This document shows, piece after piece, positions 17,309 through 26,369 of a stretch of DNA of 64,000 bases. Location of the stretch: NCBI RefSeq assembly GCF_001279775.1, contig NZ_LGDG01000261.1, forward strand, positions 34,747 through 98,746, written 5' to 3'. Source of the DNA: Streptomyces sp. MMG1533 (GTDB lineage: Bacteria; Actinomycetota; Actinomycetes; Streptomycetales; Streptomycetaceae). The stretch's first letter is position 1; each line of letters starts with the position of its first letter. The notes beneath the pieces were generated by a model, which saw nothing but the letters and a program-made list of their open reading frames with translations, had not been told where the DNA came from and did no database searches. The position numbers were made by a program, and so were the translations under genes.

Positions 17309-17485
17309 ATGACCACCGCCCCCGAGCCCGAACCGCGCGAGCCGAAGCCCGCGCTGATCTTCGACGACCCGCTGGACCAGCAGTCCTCGGACGACACGGA
17401 CCGCGGGTGGGGCGAGCGGCCCGGCACCGACAGCGCGGCCGACCTGAAGCGCTTCCTCGACGAGAAGCCGCCCCACCATCTGTGA
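17309..17485 (+). CDS. small acidic hypothetical protein
   Basis: 58 residues starting at ATG 17309. It is hydrophilic, rich in Glu, Pro and Asp, with no cysteine and no transmembrane segment. It reads like a short disordered actinomycete protein. No function can be assigned. It is convergent with mscL, with a hairpin over the stop codon. Confidence 0.6.
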   Translation: MTTAPEPEPREPKPALIFDDPLDQQSSDDTDRGWGERPGTDSAADLKRFLDEKPPHHL

Positions 17486-17512
17486 GCCGGGCGGGCCGCA
17501 GCCCGCCCGCTC
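17484..17512. terminator. bidirectional hairpin between small gene and mscL
   Basis: GAGC-GGGCGGGC pairs with GCCCGCCC-GCTC with one bulged base and loop CGCA. Confidence 0.65.
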
Positions 17513-17520
17513 CACCGTCG

Positions 17521-17985
17521 CTACTGCTCGTCGTGGCCCGAGCCGCGCTGGCGCTGCTGCGCGACCAGCGCGTCGCGGATCTCCTTCAGCACCTCCAGCT
17601 CGGTCAGCTCCACGACCTCCTGCGTGCCCTCCTTCGCCTTCCTGCGGGCCTCCTGCAGGGCCAGGTACTTCGACATGGGCAGGACCATCAGGAAGTAGAC
17701 GACGGTCGCGGTGATCACGAAAGTGAGCGTCGCGCCGAGGACCGAGCCCCACAGGAGCCGGATGCCTTCCTCGCCCTGGCAGTTGTCGCTCAGGCAGGAG
17801 CTGTAGGTGTCGAGGTTCTTGGTGCCGATCGCTCCGACCAGCGGGTTGATGAGCCCCTTCACCACCGAGTTGACGATGTTGGTGAAGGCGGCGCCGATGA
17901 CGACCGCCACTGCCAGATCGACAACGTTCCCGCGCATCAGGAAGGCCTTGAAGCCCTCCCAGACGCTCGGCTTCTTCTCGCTCAC
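17521..17985 (-). CDS. mscL: large-conductance mechanosensitive channel MscL
   Basis: 154 residues. The N-terminal helix WEGFKAFLMRGNVVDLAVAV runs into TM1, and a second helix GATLTFVITATVVYFLMVLP lies at about residues 81-100. The cytoplasmic C-terminal bundle ends QQRQRGSGHDEQ. The periplasmic loop (TYSSCLSDNCQGEEG) has two cysteines, which is unusual for MscL and could form a loop disulphide. The GTG at 17985 follows AGGAGAG. The channel opens under membrane tension to release osmolytes on hypo-osmotic shock. Confidence 0.95.
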   Translation of the reverse strand: MSEKKPSVWEGFKAFLMRGNVVDLAVAVVIGAAFTNIVNSVVKGLINPLVGAIGTKNLDTYSSCLSDNCQGEEGIRLLWGSVLGATLTFVITATVVYFLMVLPMSKYLALQEARRKAKEGTQEVVELTELEVLKEIRDALVAQQRQRGSGHDEQ

Positions 17986-18123
17986 GTAGGGGACTCTCCT
18001 TGCATGCACAGGTTGTGGAACAAACAGCTCCGCAACCTACGGCAGGACGAGTCAGGCCTGTCCAACCGGGTAGCTCCAACGCGGTCCCTGACGGGAATGG
18101 GCACGGGACGGAAAGCACACGGC

Positions 18124-18678
18124 TCAGCACAGCGTCACCGCCAGCCGGGCCGTCGCGCTCGCACCGGCGAGACTCGCCGCGGTGGAGCGCGGCACCGAGA
18201 GCACCACCAGCGCCCCGCCCTCGGTCGCCCCGTCCAGTGGCTCGGGCACCTTCGTCACCCGCGCCCCGCGCGCGACGACGCGCGCGTCGGCGCCGGTCGC
18301 CGTCTCCTCGGCGGCGATGACGTCCACCCGGTCGCCGGGCCGCAGCAGCCGGACCGTGGCCCCGTCGGCGATCCGCACCGGCGCCGTCACGGTCTGGACG
18401 GCACGGCGTTCCCGTACGAAGTCCGCCTGCGGATGTCCGCGGGTCCGCTCCGCGTCGCGCGGGCCCGACGCCACGAGCGCGGCCGCGGTGACGGCGAGGC
18501 CGACCGCCACGGCCCGCCTCCGCTGCCGTACGAGCCGCTGCAGTTGACAGCGTCCGCCGCGGACCCGCACCGGGGCGAAGTGCGGCACCTCGCATGTGGG
18601 AGGAGCGTCCGTGCCGAGCGGGCGCGGGGAGACGGGAGAAGGGGAGGGAGCAGGGAAGGGAGAAGGGGCATAGGGCAT
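18124..18678 (-). CDS. SAF-domain (RcpC/CpaB-like) membrane protein
   Basis: 184 residues with ATG at 18678. A Pro/Ser-rich start and basic RLVRQRRRA stretch precede one transmembrane helix (VAVGLAVTAAALVASG, about residues 56-71). The extracytoplasmic part has an SAF/RcpC-like domain with RIADGATVRLLRPGDRVDVI (about 104-123). CpaB/RcpC proteins assist Flp pilus assembly, but no other pilus gene is nearby. Streptomycetes often carry this lone version. Function uncertain. It shares strand with MTA phosphorylase, 156 bp downstream of it. Confidence 0.7.
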   Translation of the reverse strand: MPYAPSPFPAPSPSPVSPRPLGTDAPPTCEVPHFAPVRVRGGRCQLQRLVRQRRRAVAVGLAVTAAALVASGPRDAERTRGHPQADFVRERRAVQTVTAPVRIADGATVRLLRPGDRVDVIAAEETATGADARVVARGARVTKVPEPLDGATEGGALVVLSVPRSTAASLAGASATARLAVTLC

Positions 18679-18834
18679 GAGAACCACCACCTGCGACGAG
18701 GGATCGGCTTGCGATGCCACGATGAGGCTTCGCGCCGATTCCCGCTGAGGCCGGTGGGCTACTGGCGGGTTGTGGACAACTCCCTCACCCGAACGGGAAG
18801 TTCCGCCCCTGCGGCTCAACCGCCGCCCTGTCCG

Positions 18835-19668
18835 CTACGGCAGCGCGAACCCCGGATCCATCCCGCCCAGCGCGTTCGTGCACAGGCAGTCCCGCTCCTC
18901 GGCCGAGGGCAGCGCGGCCACCGCGTCGAACAGCACGCCCCGCAACCGGTCCACGTTCGCCGCGAACACCCGGAGCACCTCGTCGTGGGAGACGCCCTCG
19001 CCGGTCTCGGCGCCGGCGTCGAGGTCCGTGACCAGGGTCAACGACGTGTAGCAGAGCTCGAGTTCACGGGCCAGGGCCGCCTCGGGATGGCCGGTCATGC
19101 CCACCACCGACCAGCCCTGTGCCTGGTGCCACAACGATTCGGCACGGGTCGAGAAGCGCGGCCCCTCGATCACCACCAGCGTGCCGCCGTCCACCGGCTC
19201 CCAGTCCTGACCGCGGGCCGCCTTCAGCGCGGCGGTCCGTCCGGCCGGGCAGTAGGGGTCGGCCAGGGACACGTGCACCACGTTCGGCACCGTGCCGTCC
19301 GGCAGCGGCAGCCCGTCGAAGTACGTGCCCGGCCGGGACTTCGTACGGTCGACCAGTTGGTCAGGCACCAGCAGCGTCCCCGGGCCGTACTCGGGGCGCA
19401 GGCCGCCCACCGCACAGGGGCCGAGCACCTGGCGCACGCCGACCGACCTGAGTGCCCAGAGGTTGGCGCGGTAGTTGATGCGGTGCGGCGGCAGATGGTG
19501 GCCGCGGCCGTGCCGGGGCAGGAAGGCGACCCGCCGGCCGGCGACCTCGCCGAGGAAGAGGGAGTCGCTGGGGGGCCCGTAGGGGGTGTCCACCTGGATC
19601 TCGGTCACGTCGTCGAGGAACGAGTAGAAGCCGGAGCCGCCGATTACGCCGATCTCTGCGTTCGCCAT
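18835..19668 (-). CDS. mtnP: S-methyl-5'-thioadenosine phosphorylase
   Basis: 277 residues of the PNP/MTAP phosphorylase family. It begins ANAEIGVIGGSGFYSFLDDV, with phosphate-binding motifs GRGHHLPPHRINYRANLWAL (about residues 61-80) and FSTRAESLWHQAQGWSVVGM. The RINYRANLWAL segment and the methionine-group residues fit MTAP and not a plain purine nucleoside phosphorylase. It cleaves methylthioadenosine to adenine and methylthioribose 1-phosphate in methionine salvage. No other salvage genes adjoin it. ATG at 19668; a near upstream start is less likely. Confidence 0.9.
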   Translation of the reverse strand: MANAEIGVIGGSGFYSFLDDVTEIQVDTPYGPPSDSLFLGEVAGRRVAFLPRHGRGHHLPPHRINYRANLWALRSVGVRQVLGPCAVGGLRPEYGPGTLLVPDQLVDRTKSRPGTYFDGLPLPDGTVPNVVHVSLADPYCPAGRTAALKAARGQDWEPVDGGTLVVIEGPRFSTRAESLWHQAQGWSVVGMTGHPEAALARELELCYTSLTLVTDLDAGAETGEGVSHDEVLRVFAANVDRLRGVLFDAVAALPSAEERDCLCTNALGGMDPGFALP

Positions 19669-19750
19669 GACCAGCACAGTAACCGGCGCGGTCCCGGCCC
19701 GGAGCCCGGGGCCGGAAACCTCGCTCGGAGCCCGGGTCCGGAGACGACGA

Positions 19751-19781
19751 GAACCCCGCGGTCGGGACGACGGCGGGGTTC
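19751..19781 (-). terminator. terminator after FmdB-type gene
   Basis: GAACCCCGC (19751-19759) pairs with GCGGGGTTC (19773-19781). It lies just past the FmdB stop codon and before mtnP. Confidence 0.6.
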
Positions 19782-19803
19782 CGTGAGCGCGCCTGATGCG
19801 GCC

Positions 19804-20157
19804 TTACGCGGCCGAGCTGCTGCTGGACGAGGTCCCGCTGCTCGACGACTTCGAGTCCGAGGACGACGAAGAGGACGACGACGAAGAGGACGTCGACGAG
19901 GCGGACGAGCCGGACTTCGAGTCCTTCGAGTCCGAGGACGTCGACGACTTCGCGGACGCCGGCGAGGTGCTCGACGAGGAGCCGCGGCTGTCGTTGCGGT
20001 AGAAGCCGGAGCCCTTGAAGACAATGCCGACCGCGGAGAACACCTTCTTCAGGCGTCCATTGCAGCTGGGGCACTCGGTAAGGGCGTCGTCGGTGAACTT
20101 CTGCACCGCCTCGAGGCCCTCGCCGCACTCGGTGCACTGGTACTGGTAGGTGGGCAC
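19804..20157 (-). CDS. FmdB-family zinc-ribbon protein with poly-serine tail
   Basis: 117 residues. The first half is a classic zinc ribbon, CTEC (about residues 8-11) and CPSC (about 29-32), with FKGSGFYRNDSR as in FmdB regulatory-protein family members. The second half is almost pure Ser with Lys and Asp, a low-complexity tail of roughly 55 residues. The GTG at 20157 follows GGAGGAAGACA. The function is unknown; FmdB was first named for a supposed role in amidase/formamidase regulation. The tail looks like repeat expansion of AGC/TCG codons and is probably disordered. Confidence 0.88.
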   Translation of the reverse strand: MPTYQYQCTECGEGLEAVQKFTDDALTECPSCNGRLKKVFSAVGIVFKGSGFYRNDSRGSSSSTSPASAKSSTSSDSKDSKSGSSASSTSSSSSSSSSSSDSKSSSSGTSSSSSSAA

Positions 20158-20224
20158 TGTCTTCCTCCTGGCACTCTCACTCAATGAGTGCTAACGAGGG
20201 TCCATAGTGACGTATTCCCGGGAA

Positions 20225-21487
20225 TCAGTCCACTGCCACCGGCACGCGGTGACCGACGCCACGTGCGACGGTGCGGCTGTGCGGCCGCGCCGCGAGGCTT
20301 GAGCGCAGCGCCAGCAGGGTCGCCAGGGCGAGCAGTGTGCCGCCCATCGGCACCAGGAACCCGGCGCCCTCCCGGAAGCCGTCCTCCAGCTGCCCGGCGA
20401 CCGTGACGGCCGCGGCCTGGCCGAGCGCGACCGCGCCGGTCAGCCAGGTGAAGGCCTCGGTGCGGGCACCGGCCGGAACCAGGCCCTCGACCAGGGTGTA
20501 GCCGGTGATCAGGGCGGGCGCGATGCACATCCCGACGAGCAGACCGAGGCCGGCCAGGACGAGCACCGAGTGGGCGGCCCACAGGCCGGACGCGGTCAGT
20601 GCGAGGGCGGCGTACCCGACGACCAGGCGCCGCTGCGGGGCGACCTTCCACGCGACGGCGCCGCAGACCAGGCCGGAGAGCATGTTGCCCGCGGCGAAGG
20701 TGCCGTACAGGACGCCGTTCAGGCCCGGTTCGCCGATCGACTCGGAGAACGCGGCCAGCGAGACCTGCATGCCGCCGAAGACGGAACCGATGCCGAGGAA
20801 GGCCACGATCAGGACGCGCACTCCGGGGATGCGCAGTGCGGAACCGTGCTCCACGCGCGCGTGCCCGTCGACGGCGACCGGTGGCTGTGTGCTCTTCTGC
20901 GCGGCGAACAGCAGACCGCCGATCAGTGTGAGCGACGCCTCCGTCACCAGGCCCGCGGCCGGGTCGACGGCCGTGCACAGGGCGGTGGCCAGCAGCGGGC
21001 CGACGACGAAGGTCAGCTCGTCGGTGACGGACTCGAACGCGGCCGCGGTGGACATCAGGGGCGAGTCCTGGAGCTTCACGCCCCAGCGGGCGCGCACCAT
21101 GGGGCCGATCTGGGGCTGCGAGGCTCCCGTGGGCACGGCGGCCACGAGCAGGGCCCACAGGGGCGCGTGTGACAGTGCGAGCGCGGTCAGGGCCAGGCCC
21201 GACAGTGAGTGCACCAGCACGCCCGGGATCAGTACGGCGCGCTGCCCATAGCGGTCGGCGAGCCGGCCGCTGTAGGGCGCGAACAGTGCCATGGAGACAC
21301 CGGTGACGGCCGCGGCGGCGCCGGCCGCGCCGTACGAGCCGGTGGTGTGCTGCACGAGCAGCACGATGGAGACGGTGAGCATCCCGAACGGCTGGCGTGC
21401 CGCGAAGCCGGGGAGCAGGAACGTCCAGGCGCCGCGCGTGCGCAGCAGTTGCCCGTAGCCGGGGCGGGAGGTGACCGTGGATGCCAC
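20225..21487 (-). CDS. MFS transporter (12-helix)
   Basis: 420 residues from the GTG at 21487. The open frame extends to 21625, but the extra 46 codons use many A/T third positions and look non-coding. Helix 1 is LLPGFAARQPFGMLTVSIV. The loop 2-3 motif is YSGRLADRYGQRAVL. The first half has GASQPQIGPMVRARW, seen in a common actinomycete MFS group related to sugar or drug efflux permeases. Substrate unknown. It is a single gene between the FmdB gene and a convergent-side antiporter on the same strand. Confidence 0.85.
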   Translation of the reverse strand: MASTVTSRPGYGQLLRTRGAWTFLLPGFAARQPFGMLTVSIVLLVQHTTGSYGAAGAAAAVTGVSMALFAPYSGRLADRYGQRAVLIPGVLVHSLSGLALTALALSHAPLWALLVAAVPTGASQPQIGPMVRARWGVKLQDSPLMSTAAAFESVTDELTFVVGPLLATALCTAVDPAAGLVTEASLTLIGGLLFAAQKSTQPPVAVDGHARVEHGSALRIPGVRVLIVAFLGIGSVFGGMQVSLAAFSESIGEPGLNGVLYGTFAAGNMLSGLVCGAVAWKVAPQRRLVVGYAALALTASGLWAAHSVLVLAGLGLLVGMCIAPALITGYTLVEGLVPAGARTEAFTWLTGAVALGQAAAVTVAGQLEDGFREGAGFLVPMGGTLLALATLLALRSSLAARPHSRTVARGVGHRVPVAVD

Positions 21488-21761
21488 GGCCCGTGCCTTT
21501 CTGCCGCCTGGTAGCGCGGCCCCTTTTCCTGGGGCGACGGCGCCGAGAGCTGTCCTCTTGCGCGCTGCGGTAGATACCGGCGCCCACTGCGGGGCGTCCC
21601 GGCCGCCATACGGTCGCGCCAGCACTGCGTCAGGCAGAGTTGGTTCGATCGGAATGCGCCTTCATCCTACAGGGATCAAGGCCTGGTGCTCCTGTGAAAA
21701 CGAGCACCATGGAGGTGTTCACCTGCGATTGACTGGGGTGTGAACCGTACGAAACACGCCC

Positions 21762-23306
21762 TTAACGGCTCGTGCCGTCGCCGTCCGTGCCCAGCCACCC
21801 GGCCAGCTTGCCGCCGCGGCCCACCGCGCGCAGCCGCCGCTCGGCAGCGTCCCGGACCGGATCCGTGGCGACCACGAGGAGCTCGTCGCCCCGTCGCAGC
21901 ACCGTCGTCGGCAGCGGAACGAACGATTTTCCGTCGCGTACGACCAGGGTGACCGCGGCCCCGGCGGGCATGCGCAGCTCGTTGACCTCGACGCCGTGCA
22001 TCTTCGACTCCTCGGGGATCGCGACGGACAGCAGATGTCCGCGCAGCCGCTCCAGGGGCGCCGACTCGATGCCGAGGTCGGCGGCCTCCGCGTCCTCGCC
22101 CAGGCTCAGTTTCCGGGCGAGCCACGGCAGGGTGGGCCCCTGGACGAGGGTGTAGACGACGACCAGGACGAAGACGAGGTTGAAGATCCGGCGGCTGGCC
22201 TCGACGCCCTCCACCATGGGGATCGTCGCGAGAATGATGGGCACGGCGCCGCGCAGTCCGGCCCAGGACATGAGTGTCTGCTCCTGCCACGGCACCCGGA
22301 ACGGCGTGAGGCAGAGCACCACGCTCAGCGGGCGCGCCACCATGGTCAGGACCAGCCCGATGACGAGCGCGGGCAGGATGTCGTCGCCCAGCTCGTGCGG
22401 GGTGACCAGCAGGCCGAGCAGGACGAACATGCCGATCTGGGCGATCCAGCCGAGCCCGTCGGCGAAGCCGCGGGTGGCGGGCCAGTGCGGCAGCTTCGCG
22501 TTGCCCAGCACCATCGAGGCGAGGTAGACCGCGAGGAAGCCGCTGCCGTGCGCCATCGCGCCCGCCGCGTACGCCGTGACGGCGATCGCCATGACGGCGA
22601 TCGGGTAGAGGCCGGAGGCGGGCAGGGCCACGTGCCTGAGGCCCCAGGAGCCCAGCCAGCCCACCGCGATGCCGATGGCGGCGCCGATGACCAGTTCCAG
22701 AGCTATCTCGCCGACCAGCGCGTACCAGTGCTCGATCGGGCCCGCGGTGGAGAAGGAGACCACCAGGATGACGACGGGGGCGTCGTTGAAGCCGGACTCG
22801 GCCTCCAGCGTGCCCGTCACGCGCGCGGGGAGCGGGATTTTCCGCAGCACCGAGAAGACCGCCGCGGCGTCCGTCGAGGACACCACCGCCCCGACGATGA
22901 GCGCCTGGCGCCACTCCAGGTCGATCAGATAGTGCGCGGCCGTCGCCGTGACCCCCACGCTCACCGCGACTCCGGCCAGGGCCAGCGCAGAGGCGGCCGG
23001 CAGGGCCGGCTTGATCTCCTTCCACTTCGTGCCGAGGCCACCTTCGGCCAGGATCACGACGAGGGCCGCGTATCCGATGACCTGGGTGAGTTCGGCGTTG
23101 TCGAAGTGGATGTCGCCGATGCCGTCCTGGCCCATGGCGATGCCGATCCCCAGGTAGACGAGCAGGCTGGGGAGCCCGCTGCGCGAGGAGATCCGAACCG
23201 CTGCCACGGCGACGAGCAGGACGAGCGAGCAGACGAGCAGGAGCTGGTTGAGGTGGTGGACAGTCAGCGGCCGTTCCCTTCCCTGGCGCACATGCTTCAA
23301 GCGCAC
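21762..23306 (-). CDS. potassium/proton antiporter (CPA1, NhaP/CvrA type) with TrkA-C domain
   Basis: About 501-514 residues. Twelve or so helices of the Na+/H+ exchanger fold contain SSTDAAAVFSVLR (about residues 125-137) and the EAESGFNDAPV motif of CPA1 proteins. A cytosolic RCK_C/TrkA-C domain follows (about 415-490), a combination seen in K+/H+ antiporters. The start is uncertain. The GTG at 23306 gives 514 residues, but a CTG at 23267 preceded by GGGAAGGGAAC would start the protein just before VHHLNQLLLV, as in relatives I recall. The likely role is K+ and pH homeostasis. Confidence 0.88.
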   Translation of the reverse strand: MRLKHVRQGRERPLTVHHLNQLLLVCSLVLLVAVAAVRISSRSGLPSLLVYLGIGIAMGQDGIGDIHFDNAELTQVIGYAALVVILAEGGLGTKWKEIKPALPAASALALAGVAVSVGVTATAAHYLIDLEWRQALIVGAVVSSTDAAAVFSVLRKIPLPARVTGTLEAESGFNDAPVVILVVSFSTAGPIEHWYALVGEIALELVIGAAIGIAVGWLGSWGLRHVALPASGLYPIAVMAIAVTAYAAGAMAHGSGFLAVYLASMVLGNAKLPHWPATRGFADGLGWIAQIGMFVLLGLLVTPHELGDDILPALVIGLVLTMVARPLSVVLCLTPFRVPWQEQTLMSWAGLRGAVPIILATIPMVEGVEASRRIFNLVFVLVVVYTLVQGPTLPWLARKLSLGEDAEAADLGIESAPLERLRGHLLSVAIPEESKMHGVEVNELRMPAGAAVTLVVRDGKSFVPLPTTVLRRGDELLVVATDPVRDAAERRLRAVGRGGKLAGWLGTDGDGTSR

Positions 23307-23540
23307 GTGAGCTCACGTACATAGGACACGAAGTGATGGTGCTCCGCACCCAAGTACTTCGTTACCTTACCTAACTCTTGACGATTTCTTGACGCTTCCC
23401 GAGCGCGTGATCGAACGTTCGTCCGTTCTGGTTCCCGACTCCGCGTCAAGGAGCAACAGGCCCTGCGCCTATGGTTGCTCCAGCGCTCAGTCAAATGGAC
23501 AAGCCCGCCTGCCGCTCGCGTTAGGACAGCAAGGACAGCG

Positions 23541-26312
23541 ATGCCCCCCAACACCACCGCCTCTTCGGGTCAGCAGCCCGGCAAGTCCGGCAGGAAAAAG
23601 GGGCGCAAAGCCCGCCTGTTCGTCCTCGTCCTGGTACTGGCCATCATCGGAGGCGTCGCCTACGGGGCGTACTGGTCCATCAGCACCGTCCGCGCCTCCT
23701 TCCCGCAGACGCAGGGCTCGATCACGCTCGAGGGCCTCTCGGGGCCCGTGGACGTGAAGCGCGACAGCTACGGCATCCCGCAGATATACGCCTCCTCCGA
23801 CGCTGACCTGTTCATGGCACAGGGCTACGTCCAGGCGCAGGACCGCTTCTACGAGATGGACGTGCGCCGTCACATGACCTCCGGGCGCCTGTCGGAGATG
23901 TTCGGCAAGGGCCAGGTCAAGAACGACGAGTTCCTGCGCACCCTGGGCTGGGACCGGGTCGCGAAGGAGGAGTACGACAAGACGCTGTCGGCCTCCACGA
24001 AGAAGTACCTCCAGGCCTACGCCAAGGGAGTCAACGCCTACCTCCAGGGCAAGGACGGCAAGGAGATCTCCCTGGAGTACGCGGCCCTCGGCTTCGAGAA
24101 CGACTACAAGCCCGAGGAGTGGACCCCGGTCGACTCGGTCGCGTGGCTGAAGGCCATGGCCTGGGACCTGCGCGGCAACATGCAGGACGAGATCGACCGC
24201 GCCCTGATGACCAGCCGCCTGGGCCCCAAGCAGATCGCCGACCTGTACCCGGAGTACCCGTACAGCCGGAACCGGACGATCGTCCAGCAGGGCCAGTACG
24301 ACGAGCTCACCGGGACCTTCGCGGGAAGCGGGGGCACGTCCGCCGGCGGCACGTCCACGAGCGGCACGAGCGGCACCGCGACGGGCACCTCGTCGTCCAC
24401 GGCCGGTTCCGCCCTGGAGAGCCAGCTGTCGGGCCTCCAGAACGTCCTGGACGACGTCCCCACCGCCGTCGGAGTGAACGGCAACGGCATCGGCTCGAAC
24501 TCCTGGGTCGTGGCCGGGAAGTACACCATCACCGGCAAGCCGCTGCTGGCCAACGACCCGCACCTGTCGGCCTCGCTGCCGTCCGTCTGGTACCAGATGG
24601 GCCTGCACTGCCGCACCGTCTCCAGCAAGTGCCAGTACGACGTCACCGGCTACACCTTCGCGGGCATGCCCGGCGTGATAATCGGCCACAACCAGGACAT
24701 CGCCTGGGGCATGACCAACTCCGGCGTCGACGTCACCGACCTCTACCTGGAGAAGCTCTCCGGCGAGGGTTACCTGTACGACGGCAAGGTGAAGCCCTTC
24801 ACCACCCGCGAGGAGACCATCAAGGTCGCCGGCGGCGCCTCCAAGAAGATCGTCGTCCGGGAGACCAACAACGGACCCCTGCTGTCCGACCGCGACGACG
24901 AGCTCGTGAAGGTCGGCAAGAAGGCCACGGTCGACACCTCCGCACCCGACCGCGGCGACGGCTACGGCATCGCCCTGCGCTGGACCGCGCTGGACCCGGG
25001 CACCTCCATGGACGCCGTCTTCGCGATGGACAAGGCGACCGACTGGAACGGCTTCCGCAAGGCCGCGGCCCTCTTCGACGTGCCCTCGCAGAACCTCGTC
25101 TACGCCGACACCGAGGACAACATCGGCTACACGCTGCCCGGACGCATCCCCACGCGCGCGGAGGGCGACGACGGCTCCATCCCGGCGCCGGGCTGGAACT
25201 CGAAGTACAAGTGGACCGGCTACATCAAGCAGGACGAGCTGCCCTACGAGTACAACCCGGAGCGCGGCTACATCGTCACCGCCAACCAGGCCGTGATCGA
25301 CCAGGACAAGTACCCCTACACGCTCACCACGGACTGGGGCTACGGCACCCGCAGCCAGCGCATCACCGACCTGATCGAACAGAAGATCAAGGGCGGCGGC
25401 AAGATCTCCACCGACGACATGCGCCAGATGCAGCTGGACAACAGCAGCGAGATCGCCAAGCTGCTCGTGCCCAAGCTGCTGAAGATCGACCTCGACGACC
25501 CCAACGTCCGTGAGGCGCAGGAACTCCTCGAGGGCTGGGACTACACCCAGGACGCCGACTCGGCGGCCGCCGCCTACTTCAACTCGGTCTGGCGCAACAT
25601 CCTCAAGCTCGCCTTCGGCAACAAGCTGCCCAAGGAGCTGCGGGTCAAGGGGCAGTGCCTGTGGGTCGACCCGGTCAGCACCACCGGCCCCGTCGACGAG
25701 ACCGGCAAGGTGCGTGAGTGCGGCCAGCGCGACGCCGACCAGGCGCAGCCCGACGGTGGCGACCGCTGGTTCGAGGTGGTCCGCAACCTCATGGACGACC
25801 AGAAGAGCGACTGGTGGACGACGCCCGATTCGGGCAACCGCGTCGGCGCCGTCAAGAACCGCGACAAGCTGTTCGAGCGCGCCATGGTCGACGCCCGCTG
25901 GGAGCTGACCGCCAAGCTCGGCAAGGACATCGACACCTGGAGCTGGGGTCGGCTGCACCGCCTGTTCCTGAAGAACCAGACCCTGGGCACCGACGGCCCC
26001 GGCTTCCTGCAGTACATGCTCAACCGTGGCCCCTGGAAGCTCGGCGGCGGCGAGGCGGCGGTCAACGCGACCGGCTGGAACGCGGCCGGCGGCTACGACG
26101 TCGTCTGGGTGCCGTCGATGCGGATGGTGGTCAACCTCGACGACCTCGACAAGTCGAAGTGGATCAACCTCACCGGTGCCTCGGGCCACGCATACAGCGC
26201 CCACTACGTCGACCAGACGAGCAAGTGGGTCAAGGGCGAACTGCTGGACTGGTCCTTCTCGTCCAAGGCGGTCGACGACAACACGAGCGACACGCTGGAA
26301 CTGAAGCCGTGA
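23541..26312 (+). CDS. penicillin acylase family Ntn-hydrolase, membrane-anchored
   Basis: 923 residues. One N-terminal membrane helix (about residues 26-47) follows a basic KKGRKARL stretch, so the enzyme faces the outside. The alpha chain has RDSYGIPQIYA and AQGYVQAQDRFYEMD. A Gly/Ser/Thr-rich spacer (about residues 257-285) precedes the conserved cleavage site GIGSNSWVV, with nucleophile Ser319. The rest is the beta chain (HLSASLPSVWYQMGLHC). The family cleaves penicillins, acyl-homoserine lactones or lipopeptide acyl chains. The substrate here is unknown. ATG with AAGGA upstream; strong terminator after it. Confidence 0.93.
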   Translation: MPPNTTASSGQQPGKSGRKKGRKARLFVLVLVLAIIGGVAYGAYWSISTVRASFPQTQGSITLEGLSGPVDVKRDSYGIPQIYASSDADLFMAQGYVQAQDRFYEMDVRRHMTSGRLSEMFGKGQVKNDEFLRTLGWDRVAKEEYDKTLSASTKKYLQAYAKGVNAYLQGKDGKEISLEYAALGFENDYKPEEWTPVDSVAWLKAMAWDLRGNMQDEIDRALMTSRLGPKQIADLYPEYPYSRNRTIVQQGQYDELTGTFAGSGGTSAGGTSTSGTSGTATGTSSSTAGSALESQLSGLQNVLDDVPTAVGVNGNGIGSNSWVVAGKYTITGKPLLANDPHLSASLPSVWYQMGLHCRTVSSKCQYDVTGYTFAGMPGVIIGHNQDIAWGMTNSGVDVTDLYLEKLSGEGYLYDGKVKPFTTREETIKVAGGASKKIVVRETNNGPLLSDRDDELVKVGKKATVDTSAPDRGDGYGIALRWTALDPGTSMDAVFAMDKATDWNGFRKAAALFDVPSQNLVYADTEDNIGYTLPGRIPTRAEGDDGSIPAPGWNSKYKWTGYIKQDELPYEYNPERGYIVTANQAVIDQDKYPYTLTTDWGYGTRSQRITDLIEQKIKGGGKISTDDMRQMQLDNSSEIAKLLVPKLLKIDLDDPNVREAQELLEGWDYTQDADSAAAAYFNSVWRNILKLAFGNKLPKELRVKGQCLWVDPVSTTGPVDETGKVRECGQRDADQAQPDGGDRWFEVVRNLMDDQKSDWWTTPDSGNRVGAVKNRDKLFERAMVDARWELTAKLGKDIDTWSWGRLHRLFLKNQTLGTDGPGFLQYMLNRGPWKLGGGEAAVNATGWNAAGGYDVVWVPSMRMVVNLDDLDKSKWINLTGASGHAYSAHYVDQTSKWVKGELLDWSFSSKAVDDNTSDTLELKP

Positions 26313-26328
26313 GCCCCTGACGGCACCC

Positions 26329-26366
26329 CGAAACGGCCCTCCACGCGCGCGTGGAGGGCCGTTTCG
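26329..26366. terminator. perfect bidirectional terminator
   Basis: A 38-bp perfect palindrome (19-bp arms 26329-26347 and 26348-26366) starts CGAAACGGCC and ends GGCCGTTTCG. It separates the convergent acylase and folate cyclo-ligase genes. Confidence 0.88.
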
Positions 26367-26369
26367 TGT

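Noticed and set aside
21488..21625. N-terminal extension of the MFS transporter up to the ATG at 21625
   Set aside because: The extra codons use many A/T third positions and lack transporter similarity; the GTG at 21487 is favoured.
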